In this document: positions 1-7,097 of the stretch, piece by piece
Layout of the letters: each line of letters opens with the position of its first letter
How positions within the stretch are numbered: the first letter of the stretch is position 1
NCBI GenBank assembly: GCA_945637225.1
Contig: CALZDE010000043.1
Span: forward strand, 1-11,881
DNA: 11,881 nucleotides
Direction of reading: 5' to 3'
From: an uncultured Selenomonadaceae bacterium
GTDB lineage: Bacteria; Bacillota; Negativicutes; Selenomonadales; Selenomonadaceae
The notes under the pieces: generated by a model
Database searches by the model: none
Seen by the model: the letters and a program-made list of their open reading frames with translations, nothing else
Told to the model about the DNA's origin: nothing
Made by a program: the position numbers and the translations under genes

Positions 1-19
1 ACATCTGTTTCGAGAAGAT

Positions 20-48
20 ATTATAGGACTAATTTTTACGTTTGTCTA
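20..48 (-). promoter_or_regulatory. Predicted sigma-A-type promoter reading leftward
   Basis: On the minus strand the sequence reads TAGACA, a 17-base spacer, then TATAAT. The -35 element (43-48) matches TTGACA at five of six positions, the -10 (20-25) is perfect and the spacing is ideal. Transcription would start near position 13 and leave the window to the left. It points to a gene divergent from the LysR regulator, a common LysR target arrangement. AT-rich DNA produces chance promoters, but the joint quality of both boxes and the spacing is high. Confidence 0.55.
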
Positions 49-150
49 ATTCATATAACCAATAAATCTTATGAGCAACTTGCATAATCAAAGCTAATTT
101 ATACCATAAAAGCCCTATATTAATTGTATTTTATAATATTTATTTAGATA

Positions 151-174
151 TTTATGCATAACACTCATCATAAA
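151..174. promoter_or_regulatory. Candidate LysR operator (inverted repeat)
   Basis: TTTATG at 151-156 and CATAAA at 169-174 form a perfect six-base inverted repeat around a 12-base centre. LysR-type regulators commonly bind interrupted dyads containing a T-N11-A core, and this dyad lies between the two opposing predicted promoters. In such AT-rich DNA a six-base dyad can arise by chance, so this is a candidate only. Confidence 0.3.
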
Positions 175-210
175 CATCTACAATTTGCATAGAAATTTTA
201 CGGTTCTTTG

Positions 211-239
211 TAGAAATAATAACTTTTTTATTATATAAT
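211..239 (+). promoter_or_regulatory. Predicted promoter of the LysR gene
   Basis: A perfect TATAAT lies at 234-239, about 30 bases before the LysR start codon. Seventeen bases upstream, TAGAAA (211-216) is a weak -35 matching TTGACA at four of six positions. A weak -35 next to a good -10 suits a regulator gene kept at low level or autoregulated. Confidence 0.45.
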
Positions 240-270
240 TGTTTACATAGAACAAATTAAGAGGTGTCAC

Positions 271-1170
271 ATGGACTTTAATCAGTTAAAATATTTTCAG
301 GTACTAGCAAATATTAAACATTTTACTAAGGCAGCAAAACAAATTTCTATTTCACAATCTGCCCTCAGCCGTTCCATTAGCAAACTAGAGGACGAACTGG
401 GAATTACTCTATTCAATAGACAAAACGGCAATATTCACTTAACTCAACAGGGACAAAAATTCCTTATACATACCGAACGAATTTTAAGAGAAATGGATAC
501 CGCTCTAAATGAAATAAATTTAGCAGAACAACCCGGTCATGGTGTGGTAAATCTATCCTTCACCCATTCTATTGGTGGTTATTTTCTGCCAATTATTTTA
601 CGAGAATTTAATAAGGCATATCCAGATATAAAAGTAAAATTAAATCAACATAATACCGCTTACCTTATTCATCAACTTTCAGAAGGAAAAAATGATTTAT
701 GTCTTTGCCCTGCTATTCTTAACAGTGAAAACCTTGCTTGGGAATATCTGTGGTCGGAGGAACTTTTTGCAGTTGTACCTGATGTCCATCCCTTAGCTGA
801 TAGAGAAAGTGTCACCTTGCAAGAGCTGGAGTCTTATCCATTTATAACCTTAAAGCCAAGCTACAGTCTCCGTATATTAGTAGACCAATTTTTAGAAGTT
901 GCCAACAGTCACCCTAATATAGTTTTTGAAGGTGACGACATTAGTACCGTTGCCAATTTAGTAGCTGCTAATCTAGGAGTAAGCCTCATACCTTGTATTC
1001 CTACAAACGAATATGCTGGCATAAAATATCTATCGGTTTCCTTTCCAATTTGTCAAAGGGCCATTGGTATTGCATGGAACACCACTCAACAGCTATCTGA
1101 TGAAGCCATTACATTTCAGCAATTTACTTTAAAGAGTTTTGCTAACGTAAAAAAACTGCCGCACCGCTAA
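271..1170 (+). CDS. LysR-family transcriptional regulator
   Basis: A complete 299-residue protein, the standard length for the LysR family. Residues 1-60 form the winged helix-turn-helix: the protein opens MDFNQLKYFQVLA, then TKAAKQISISQSALSRSISKLEDELG supplies the recognition helix, followed by LFNRQNGNIHLTQQG for the wing. A linker helix follows, and from about residue 90 to 290 lies the periplasmic-binding-protein-like effector domain, including VANLVAANLGVSLIP, a segment typical of the family. The ATG start is preceded by AGAGGTG at suitable spacing. It faces the injection-system operon convergently and shares no promoter with it, so its likely target is the divergent gene to the left plus itself. 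The effector molecule cannot be predicted. Confidence 0.93.
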   Translation: MDFNQLKYFQVLANIKHFTKAAKQISISQSALSRSISKLEDELGITLFNRQNGNIHLTQQGQKFLIHTERILREMDTALNEINLAEQPGHGVVNLSFTHSIGGYFLPIILREFNKAYPDIKVKLNQHNTAYLIHQLSEGKNDLCLCPAILNSENLAWEYLWSEELFAVVPDVHPLADRESVTLQELESYPFITLKPSYSLRILVDQFLEVANSHPNIVFEGDDISTVANLVAANLGVSLIPCIPTNEYAGIKYLSVSFPICQRAIGIAWNTTQQLSDEAITFQQFTLKSFANVKKLPHR

Positions 1171-1184
1171 ATACGACAGCTTTT
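1151..1184 (-). terminator. Rho-independent terminator of the minus-strand operon
   Basis: Read on the minus strand, AAAAGCTGTCG (1184-1174) pairs with CGGCAGTTTTT (1161-1151) across a 12-base loop, giving an eleven-pair stem with two G-U wobbles. A run of seven T (1155-1149) ends the structure. It starts 17 bases after the last operon stop codon. On the plus strand the two wobbles become A-C mismatches, so the structure should work better for the minus-strand operon than for LysR. The left arm and loop lie in the last codons of the LysR gene, so the sequence serves two purposes. Confidence 0.75.
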
Positions 1185-1201
1185 CATGACCTTTTTATTT
1201 T

Positions 1202-2914
1202 CTATGCTTTTAAATTTTTCAAGGCTCCAAATGCTACCTTCCAAGATGGAGATTTTACCTTATCTGCCTTATAATTTATCGCCTTAGCCTTTTCATCCTT
1301 GGCACTCTTTAAACTATTACTGGAAACATTTCCACCAGAACCGCCCTTCTTTAAGGTGCTGGCTGTACTAATGCTCTTTTCCTTATAAGTAAGGGAAGGG
1401 AAATTCATTACCTTATCTGAATCAAAATCATCCTTTTCAGAAACTTCTCCTCCCTTGCCACTGCCACCCATTGCCTTTGGAATCATAGCCATATGCTTCA
1501 AGGAGCTTGTTTTCAGTGAAATGTCACTGCCTTTCATCTTCACCGCACTGCCACCCACCTTAATAGTGACACCGCTCTTGCCGATGATATTACATTTGGA
1601 TGCAGCATCAAGCTTAATGCTTTTACCCTTGATACAGATATCCTTTTCGCTGGAAAATCTCACGCCCTTATCATCATCAAGCTGTAAGAGAGAACCGCCC
1701 TTAACATAATTCTTTTTGTCAGATACAAGCTCAAGACCCTTTGGTGTAAAGCGAAGCATTTTGTTATGACTGGTGAGCATTTTAGTAGTAGGCAGATATT
1801 CCTTTTTAATATCATTATACTTGCTGTCCTTGTCATTTTCTCCCATACGACGGCTGTTTCTAGCTACCGGCTTTTTGTTGAAGGAAAAATATACCCATAC
1901 ATGGTCGCCCTCGTCTGGCATGATATAGGCGTAATTACTCATGGAATGCTCATAATCTATCCACATTGCCTTAGCTTCATCCTGCTTGTCATCAATGAGA
2001 AACTGAACCTTTACCTGATTGTCTCCCTGCTGGACCTTCAGAACCTTAGCCTCCAAACATGCAGGCAGTATATCCCTCTTATCCACATAGTTAGGCACAC
2101 CGCCAGCTTTTGGTCTCATTATAATCTTATTTCTTAATACACCGCCGTCACTTTCCGCGATATTTTCTACGATAACCTTTTCTGGAGAGCCGGAAACCAC
2201 ATCGCCAGCCTGCCAGTCCATGTTATTTACCACGCAAAAGTCCTCTAATGCATCACAGGCAGAAGCGTCATTATCTGACATGCCCTTAAATCTGGCATAT
2301 TCCAAAATATTTTTTCTCTGCTTGTAAACGTCAGTTTCATCAGATTTTAGACTGCGTGACTGAAATTTAGCGTCCTTGCCAGCTATTAAATCTACCTTGG
2401 TGCCATTAACAGCTACATAAAGGTTCATTTTATTATAATTAATAATCCGCTTCAGAAATTCAAAATCTGTTTCATCCTGCTGAATTACTATCTCAGGTAT
2501 GGAAACATCAGGCTTTATAGTGAGACTGCCCCCACAATCTTTCAGCACCACGCTGGCAATATCACTGATTTTTTTAGCTTCATCCTGAAAGCTCCTCCAA
2601 TGAGGCTCTCTGTCAGCTTTTACTGAATGAGAAATCGCTGTTATTTCTACCTCACTGTATTCAAAGCCCTTTTTAGCTCTTACACTCATGCAGACACCAG
2701 CAAAAATAACCTTGCCATCACAACTAAGCTTTACATCTGCTTCACTGGCAGACATGAGAATGTCTGATGTCACCTCTTTTTCCGCCATATATTTGACGGT
2801 CATTAAGCCGTGCTCGTTGGCCTTTACATTAATATTAACATCCAGTATCATCTTAGCCACTATAGGAAAATCAAGCTTCAAATCAGATAATTCGCAAACA
2901 CCCTTAACAGGCAT
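1202..2914 (-). CDS. VgrG-like spike protein with basic C-terminal tail
   Basis: A 570-residue gp27/gp5-type spike of contractile injection systems. Residues 1-275 correspond to the gp27-like hub, including QQDETDFEFLKR (145-156), which matches the E/D-x-D-x-x-F-x-x-R signature of VgrG and phage late-control D proteins. Residues 285-350 look like the gp5 OB-fold. Residues 410-470 are a beta-helix needle of short alternating repeats, beginning LDDDKGVRFSSEKDICI. The final 95 residues are low-complexity, rich in Gly, Ser and Lys, and end in a basic segment. This tail is absent from the paralogue upstream and could dock a cargo; that is inference. The ATG at 2914 is chosen over an in-frame GTG at 2923 because the GTG lies inside the ribosome binding site. 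It is the last gene of the operon, directly after the PAAR-like gene. Confidence 0.85.
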   Translation of the reverse strand: MPVKGVCELSDLKLDFPIVAKMILDVNINVKANEHGLMTVKYMAEKEVTSDILMSASEADVKLSCDGKVIFAGVCMSVRAKKGFEYSEVEITAISHSVKADREPHWRSFQDEAKKISDIASVVLKDCGGSLTIKPDVSIPEIVIQQDETDFEFLKRIINYNKMNLYVAVNGTKVDLIAGKDAKFQSRSLKSDETDVYKQRKNILEYARFKGMSDNDASACDALEDFCVVNNMDWQAGDVVSGSPEKVIVENIAESDGGVLRNKIIMRPKAGGVPNYVDKRDILPACLEAKVLKVQQGDNQVKVQFLIDDKQDEAKAMWIDYEHSMSNYAYIMPDEGDHVWVYFSFNKKPVARNSRRMGENDKDSKYNDIKKEYLPTTKMLTSHNKMLRFTPKGLELVSDKKNYVKGGSLLQLDDDKGVRFSSEKDICIKGKSIKLDAASKCNIIGKSGVTIKVGGSAVKMKGSDISLKTSSLKHMAMIPKAMGGSGKGGEVSEKDDFDSDKVMNFPSLTYKEKSISTASTLKKGGSGGNVSSNSLKSAKDEKAKAINYKADKVKSPSWKVAFGALKNLKA

Positions 2915-2920
2915 TTTCCA

Positions 2921-2929
2921 CACCTCCTT
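2921..2929 (-). promoter_or_regulatory. Ribosome binding site that fixes the second VgrG start
   Basis: AAGGAGGTG on the minus strand is a near-perfect anti-16S match. GGAGG lies eight bases before the ATG at 2914. The upstream in-frame GTG (2923-2921) is part of this element and so cannot be the start. Confidence 0.8.
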
Positions 2930-2944
2930 CCATAACCAAAATTA

Positions 2945-3289
2945 TTATTTCTCAATGCTGATAACACCGCCCTGACAGCAAATAAGCTTACTGTTATAGG
3001 TAAGAGCAGGCATGCCTCCAACTAAATACTTTGGGTCGCCTGGCATCCACGGAGAAACTGTAATTGGAGCACCACAGGGAAGAAAACCTCCTGCTGGTAT
3101 TGGCCGTAACTTGCACTGCCCGAACTGAGGAATGTTTACCAGCGGAATAAAATCCATAACATTCGCTATTGGCTGTTTATCAGGCCCCGAATATACGCCA
3201 TGGTCAACAGGAAGCATAAATGTTCCAGGAATAGTCCCCATCATACACTTTATCCGTTTCATAGCAACTGCATAATCATTATTAGCCAT
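2945..3289 (-). CDS. DUF4280 PAAR-like spike-tip protein
   Basis: A 114-residue protein with the layout of the DUF4280 PAAR-like family, whose members cap VgrG-type spikes and may carry or recruit effectors. Diagnostic features are an early Cys (C15), the segment ANVMDFIPLVNIPQFGQCK (42-60) with the characteristic N-I-x-x-F-G-x-C core, a second Cys (C72) followed by a Pro-rich stretch with W81, GGMPAL (91-96), and the terminal LICCQGGVISI (102-112). The five cysteines and H30 are candidate metal ligands by analogy with PAAR zinc sites. The length is that of a bare tip: no toxin domain is fused. The ATG follows AAGGAG, and the gene sits between the two VgrG-like genes as expected for a tip protein. 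Confidence 0.87.
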   Translation of the reverse strand: MANNDYAVAMKRIKCMMGTIPGTFMLPVDHGVYSGPDKQPIANVMDFIPLVNIPQFGQCKLRPIPAGGFLPCGAPITVSPWMPGDPKYLVGGMPALTYNSKLICCQGGVISIEK

Positions 3290-3308
3290 CGTTACGTCTC
3301 TCCTTTCC

Positions 3309-4730
3309 TTAGGTCAGTGCAATAGTTCCAGACGAAACTGTTATATCAGATGAACCTACATTAAGTGCTGAAGTAGCACAGCCTATATTTACCTTACTGG
3401 AACCAGAAATCTTAACTTCCTTTTCTGCATAAATGGTAATATCCTTCTTGGAAACTATATTTACATCCTTGGAAGAGGAAATCTCCACGCCCTTGTCATC
3501 GGAAAGATTAACAAATACCTTGTCAGCAGAAGAAGTAATGAATATTCCTTTATCAGTAAACAGCAATTCCTTTCCCTTAGGAGCTTTGAAACGTTTATCC
3601 TCTGGCTTTTGTCCGGGTACCTTATTAACAGTACTTGACGCAAAGGCCTGAGATGTATCATTACTTGGGAAAATTACCCTTACATAATCGTCCTTCTCCG
3701 GCATTACGTACCAGCCGCTTTCTTCCTTGCTCGCATAGGCAGTAGCATAAGTGAACATACAGTCGCCTGAGCTATCGTACTGATCATCAATATCTAAGAT
3801 ATGAACCTTTACCTTTTCTTCCTTGACTTCCTTTACCTGCCCCATAAACATAGCCCCTGCAAGGCTGAACTTTGGTGGATTGCCTACAAAGCCATTTTTA
3901 CCGGCAATATCATATTCCATTTCCATGTAATTGTTAGTCGTCAGCTCTGCCCTGACATTCTTTACATAATATTCCTTGCCATTTAGCTTCACCTTATCTC
4001 CCACATGAAGATATTCTAGGGAAGGAACTGTAATTGCAGAAAAATCCTGCTGAATTATGTTGCCTGTATCCTTGGAATTTTTGCTGAATTTCTGATAATC
4101 CTCATTAAATACTGTCATACTGTATTCTTCAGTCTTAAGATCAATGCTTTTAGCGGCCTTTGGCAATCCTATGGTAATCTGCTTAGTTGTACCATCTATA
4201 GGAACAAAAACCATCGCATTAAATGGAGCAGCCATACGGCGGGCAAATGCCCAGTCAGTTTCCTTATATCTTATCACTGGTTTTTCAATAGCCTTATCAG
4301 TAATGGTGGAATCCACTTTTACACTGCTCTTTTCCAAGGCAGTCTTTAAAATCTCCATGTATTTTTTCTTAAGATTTTGGAATGAGCATGACTTTTTATC
4401 TAAATCCAGCTGATAGCTGATAGTAGCCGCCTTGATATACACACGTGCATAATCATGACGATATTCCGCTTCTATATTTATGATACCGCCTACAAAAAGA
4501 GTAGTGCTTGGATTACTGCACTTTATACTAATCTGAGTTGTTTCGTCAGAACGCTCCATACACTTCTTGGCATTATCCAGTGTCATCTCACCAGCTACCT
4601 CCGCATAGCCATGATCACCAGCATTATGCCATACCTTTAATTTAAGAATTCTGGAAAATGGCACACCATCTACGGTAATATTGCCATACATCATAATCTT
4701 TTCATCTTTTACATTAGTCATTAAAGGCAT
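3309..4730 (-). CDS. VgrG-like spike protein (short form)
   Basis: A 473-residue VgrG or late-control-D-like protein. Residues 15-280 form the gp27-like hub with YKETDWAFARR (155-165), the family's E-x-D-x-x-F-x-x-R signature. Residues 290-360 are the probable OB-fold, and 395-470 are a beta-helix needle with repeated short strands such as KDVNIVSKKDITIYAEKEVK. It ends on the needle without an extra domain. The shared segment LSDDKGVEISSSKDVNI aligns with LDDDKGVRFSSEKDICI of the other VgrG-like protein, showing common descent, but the hubs have diverged strongly. The ATG at 4730 follows AAAGGAGG with eight-base spacing. It precedes the PAAR-like gene by 19 bases. It may be the core spike, or the two proteins may serve alternative tips. 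Confidence 0.87.
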   Translation of the reverse strand: MPLMTNVKDEKIMMYGNITVDGVPFSRILKLKVWHNAGDHGYAEVAGEMTLDNAKKCMERSDETTQISIKCSNPSTTLFVGGIINIEAEYRHDYARVYIKAATISYQLDLDKKSCSFQNLKKKYMEILKTALEKSSVKVDSTITDKAIEKPVIRYKETDWAFARRMAAPFNAMVFVPIDGTTKQITIGLPKAAKSIDLKTEEYSMTVFNEDYQKFSKNSKDTGNIIQQDFSAITVPSLEYLHVGDKVKLNGKEYYVKNVRAELTTNNYMEMEYDIAGKNGFVGNPPKFSLAGAMFMGQVKEVKEEKVKVHILDIDDQYDSSGDCMFTYATAYASKEESGWYVMPEKDDYVRVIFPSNDTSQAFASSTVNKVPGQKPEDKRFKAPKGKELLFTDKGIFITSSADKVFVNLSDDKGVEISSSKDVNIVSKKDITIYAEKEVKISGSSKVNIGCATSALNVGSSDITVSSGTIALT

Positions 4731-4767
4731 TTTTCATTCCTCCTTTACTGAATTTTTCTGCTTCACA

Positions 4768-5307
4768 TCATCTGCACTCAACAGGCTCAAACAAAGCTCC
4801 TACTGGTGCAACGGCCAAAACAGCTTCTACCGCACGTCTTGAAAATACCCATATCTCCTCTGCTCTCAGACTGGCACGAAGAATATCCCTTTCATCAGAC
4901 TTTTGGTTATCAATTATAAGTTTTTTAATAAGGCCAGTACCGTCCGTCACTGTATCCTCATGTATAAAATCAGAAGCTTCAACATAAGGTACCCACAATG
5001 CCTGTAACATATCAGCACTCATATCCTCTGGTTTGACACTGTCCGGCAACAGAAATATCAGCTTTTCATTTTCCTCTGCTATAATATTTTCCAATGCCTG
5101 CTTGACCTTGTTGGAAATCATAAGCAGGGGGCGGAAAACAAAATCGCACCAAATAGGTTCTTCCTTATAGTTATAATACGCTGATATTGCCTCTTCCATT
5201 ACAGAAAAATCCTCAAAAGTGAGATGATATTTATATTCTTTTGGCAGACTTATTGGAATAAGAGGCTTAATAATACGTTTATCCGCTCTTAATCTGAAGT
5301 ACTCCAT
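4768..5307 (-). CDS. Imm11/DUF1629-like protein, putative
   Basis: A 179-residue soluble protein with no signal peptide or membrane segment. Two parts recall the Imm11 (DUF1629) family: a middle segment FRPLLMISNKVKQALENI (58-75), like the family's conserved 'vSe-kvk-aLe' stretch, and the C-terminal IWVFSRRAVEAVLAV then PVGALFEPV (152-176), like the family's 'vS-x-x-lkea-l-x-x-x-x-x-G-x-x-F-x-p-v' ending. Imm11-like proteins are found as immunity proteins and as accessory genes next to T6SS PAAR or adaptor genes. Here the gene lies just upstream of the first VgrG-like gene and overlaps the preceding pentapeptide gene by 19 bases, suggesting translational coupling. The ATG is preceded by AAGGAG. 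The gene itself is certain; the family assignment is by motif reading only. Confidence 0.5.
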   Translation of the reverse strand: MEYFRLRADKRIIKPLIPISLPKEYKYHLTFEDFSVMEEAISAYYNYKEEPIWCDFVFRPLLMISNKVKQALENIIAEENEKLIFLLPDSVKPEDMSADMLQALWVPYVEASDFIHEDTVTDGTGLIKKLIIDNQKSDERDILRASLRAEEIWVFSRRAVEAVLAVAPVGALFEPVECR

Positions 5308-6275
5308 ACCGTTTCACTCCTTGAAAGCTGTTCTGTTACTTCGCTGAACTTCCAGTTAATCACAGGTGTTTCAATTACCTTGCCTGCAAAATGATTATGC
5401 TCTGCTCTTACTTCCCTAAAATAACTATCCTCATTTTCTTCTAGCACCAGTCCATTCATGCTGACATTCTGAAAATAGCATTCATCAAAACGAATGCCAT
5501 TTACGATATTATCTGAAAAAATGCAGTCAAAAAAACCACAACGATAAAAATCTGCATCAGAAAAATCAGCCTTGGAAAAATCGCATTTCTCAAAACGGCA
5601 CCTGTTAAAAACAGCCATAGTAAAATCATTTCCCGTCAAATCAAGATTTTTGCAGGACTGTTTACTAAAAAGCATATAGGAATAATCCTCTGCTTCCGTA
5701 AGATATTCCTCTGACAGTTCCACACCCTCACGATAAATCAGTACTGGCTCTCCCGGCTTATCGTATTCACCCAAAGTAATCATAAAGTCAGATGTGATAT
5801 TTTTTAGGTTCATAATATATTCCTTTAGCTTATACCGCAAAGGAATAGAACAGACAAAAATCACAGGATAAACCGTTTCAAGTGCAAAAGCTTCCGTTTG
5901 TACCCTATGTACATACTTTTTAAAAGCAACATCCTCTACATACAGTGAATCACGATATTCCTGCCAATCAGAAAAAAGCCATGCAACGGATGCATAGCTT
6001 GAAAAGATTACTTTTTCATCAGAAAAAAATTCCAAAAAGAAGCAGGGATTTATTTTATTATCATCATCTGCAACAGCCAATGAAGAATACAGCACAGAAA
6101 TTTTTAACAGTGAAACAGCTTCAGGTAGTTTTTCTATATTTGCAATAATTTCCTCAATAAAAGGAATCAACATTTTACTGTTTTTTTCTGAAACTTGCAG
6201 ATATTTTCTCTGAATATATTTTTCCTGTATAGGCAGAAAATATTTTTCCCTATATTCACTAATTTCCTTTTTCAT
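5289..6275 (-). CDS. Pentapeptide-repeat protein
   Basis: A 328-residue protein with a unique N-terminal part and a C-terminal pentapeptide-repeat domain. Residues 205-270 follow the A/C-D/N-L/F-x-x rhythm: NLDLTGNDFTMAVFNRCRF, then KCDFSKADFSDADFYRCGF. Weaker repeats run on to about 295, ending with HNHFAGKV. Such repeats fold into a right-handed quadrilateral beta-helix, usually a protein-binding surface. Residues 1-200 contain helical and mixed segments that I do not recognise. The start is set at ATG 6275, not the upstream in-frame TTG at 6281: GAAGGG lies eight bases before the ATG but only two bases before the TTG. Pentapeptide proteins accompany some type VI loci as effectors or adaptors; placement next to the spike genes fits either role, which is inference. 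Confidence 0.82.
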   Translation of the reverse strand: MKKEISEYREKYFLPIQEKYIQRKYLQVSEKNSKMLIPFIEEIIANIEKLPEAVSLLKISVLYSSLAVADDDNKINPCFFLEFFSDEKVIFSSYASVAWLFSDWQEYRDSLYVEDVAFKKYVHRVQTEAFALETVYPVIFVCSIPLRYKLKEYIMNLKNITSDFMITLGEYDKPGEPVLIYREGVELSEEYLTEAEDYSYMLFSKQSCKNLDLTGNDFTMAVFNRCRFEKCDFSKADFSDADFYRCGFFDCIFSDNIVNGIRFDECYFQNVSMNGLVLEENEDSYFREVRAEHNHFAGKVIETPVINWKFSEVTEQLSRSETVWSTSD

Positions 6276-6296
6276 AAGCAATACCCTTCATCAGAA

Positions 6297-7082
6297 TTAA
6301 TCTAAGAGCATACCACGATTACTGCGGGAATTTTCAGCAAAATCCACATTTTTAGCTTCGCCATCCTGAATTTCTCCAAGGGCATTCCCAAGCATTTCAA
6401 ACAGCTCTTCATTATTATATTCCTTATTCTTTACCCCCAAACGCATACTCAGATAAGCAGTAATAAATTCCTTGCTGACAGGCTCATTATCCCTCAATAT
6501 GGAAAGAACAAACATCTGGTCCAATGGCTGTAAATGACGGTGCAGTGCTTCCTTAGCAAAGTACCTTAAGATACTTGGATGCAGGGTAGTCTTGCCATTT
6601 GGAGAAGCATATTTTACATTGACTATATTAACAGTATCATACTCAGTAGCAAAATCATTAAACGACCTGTACTGACTGCGGAGACGTGAGCCAGCCTTCA
6701 GCTTGAAACGGCACAACTCCATTTCATTGTCCATAAGCTCCATATCACTGCTATTAGACAAAGTAACATTACGGCAGCTGCACCCCGCCTTAAAAACAGA
6801 TTCGCTGAATCTCAATTTAATACTATGAAAAACCTCAGTAGCTTCATAGTCAATATAAATAGGTTCTCTGATGTAACAGATTTCTCCTGCATAGAGTATA
6901 ATACCCTTTTCTAATTTTAATCTGTCGCCATCTGCCACTAAATTACAGCCCTTGATAATACCATTTCCATAACCATCGTAGCTGTATACAGGATAATCAT
7001 GTGCCATATCATTTATAGCGTTCAGCATTGTAGTACGCAAAATATGCTCATGCTCAAATTTTGGATTTATTATTCCATTCAT
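6297..7082 (-). CDS. Putative baseplate or fibre-adaptor protein
   Basis: A 261-residue protein without signal peptide or membrane segment, unrecognised by name. Residues 30-75 read like the start of many phage baseplate and fibre proteins: YDGYGNGIIKGCNLVADGDR and then KLEKGIILYAGEICYI, a pattern of 'G-x-I-x-G-C' followed by 'v-x-x-G-x-x-x-x-G', seen in trimeric tail adaptors. Residues 80-160 look beta-rich and contain four Cys. Residues 165-235 are predominantly helical (LHPSILRYFAKEALHRHLQ onward). The last 25 residues are polar and probably disordered. The ATG is preceded by AGGGGG overlapping the stop codon of the upstream gene. The operon position, between a putative baseplate protein and the spike genes, supports a structural role. 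Confidence is for the gene; the role is tentative. Confidence 0.5.
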   Translation of the reverse strand: MNGIINPKFEHEHILRTTMLNAINDMAHDYPVYSYDGYGNGIIKGCNLVADGDRLKLEKGIILYAGEICYIREPIYIDYEATEVFHSIKLRFSESVFKAGCSCRNVTLSNSSDMELMDNEMELCRFKLKAGSRLRSQYRSFNDFATEYDTVNIVNVKYASPNGKTTLHPSILRYFAKEALHRHLQPLDQMFVLSILRDNEPVSKEFITAYLSMRLGVKNKEYNNEELFEMLGNALGEIQDGEAKNVDFAENSRSNRGMLLD

Positions 7083-7097
7083 CTAAAAATCTACCCC

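Larger units (their letters stand above)
1..270. other. AT-rich intergenic region upstream of the LysR gene
   Basis: No credible coding sequence is visible on either strand in these 270 bases, which are much more AT-rich than the genes that follow. The stretch contains a leftward promoter near its left end, a rightward promoter near its right end and a perfect inverted repeat between them. This is the usual arrangement between a LysR-type regulator and a divergently transcribed target gene, which would lie to the left of the window. The divergent gene is not seen and is inferred only from the promoter. Confidence 0.6.

Noticed and set aside
1..270. Small RNA, riboswitch or attachment site in the AT-rich region
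   Set aside because: No stable GC-containing stem, tRNA-like structure or direct repeat was seen; only promoter-like boxes and a short dyad can be supported.
1766..2137. 123-residue hydrophobic open frame on the plus strand
   Set aside because: It is antisense to the VgrG-like gene; its apparent membrane segments are a by-product of reversed Lys/Asp/Asn-rich codons.
6297..7082. TssK homologue
   Set aside because: The N terminus lacks the typical TssK opening (a Trp-x-Glu-Gly followed by a Pro-Gln-His-Phe-Gln stretch) and the protein is much shorter than the usual size of about 440 residues.
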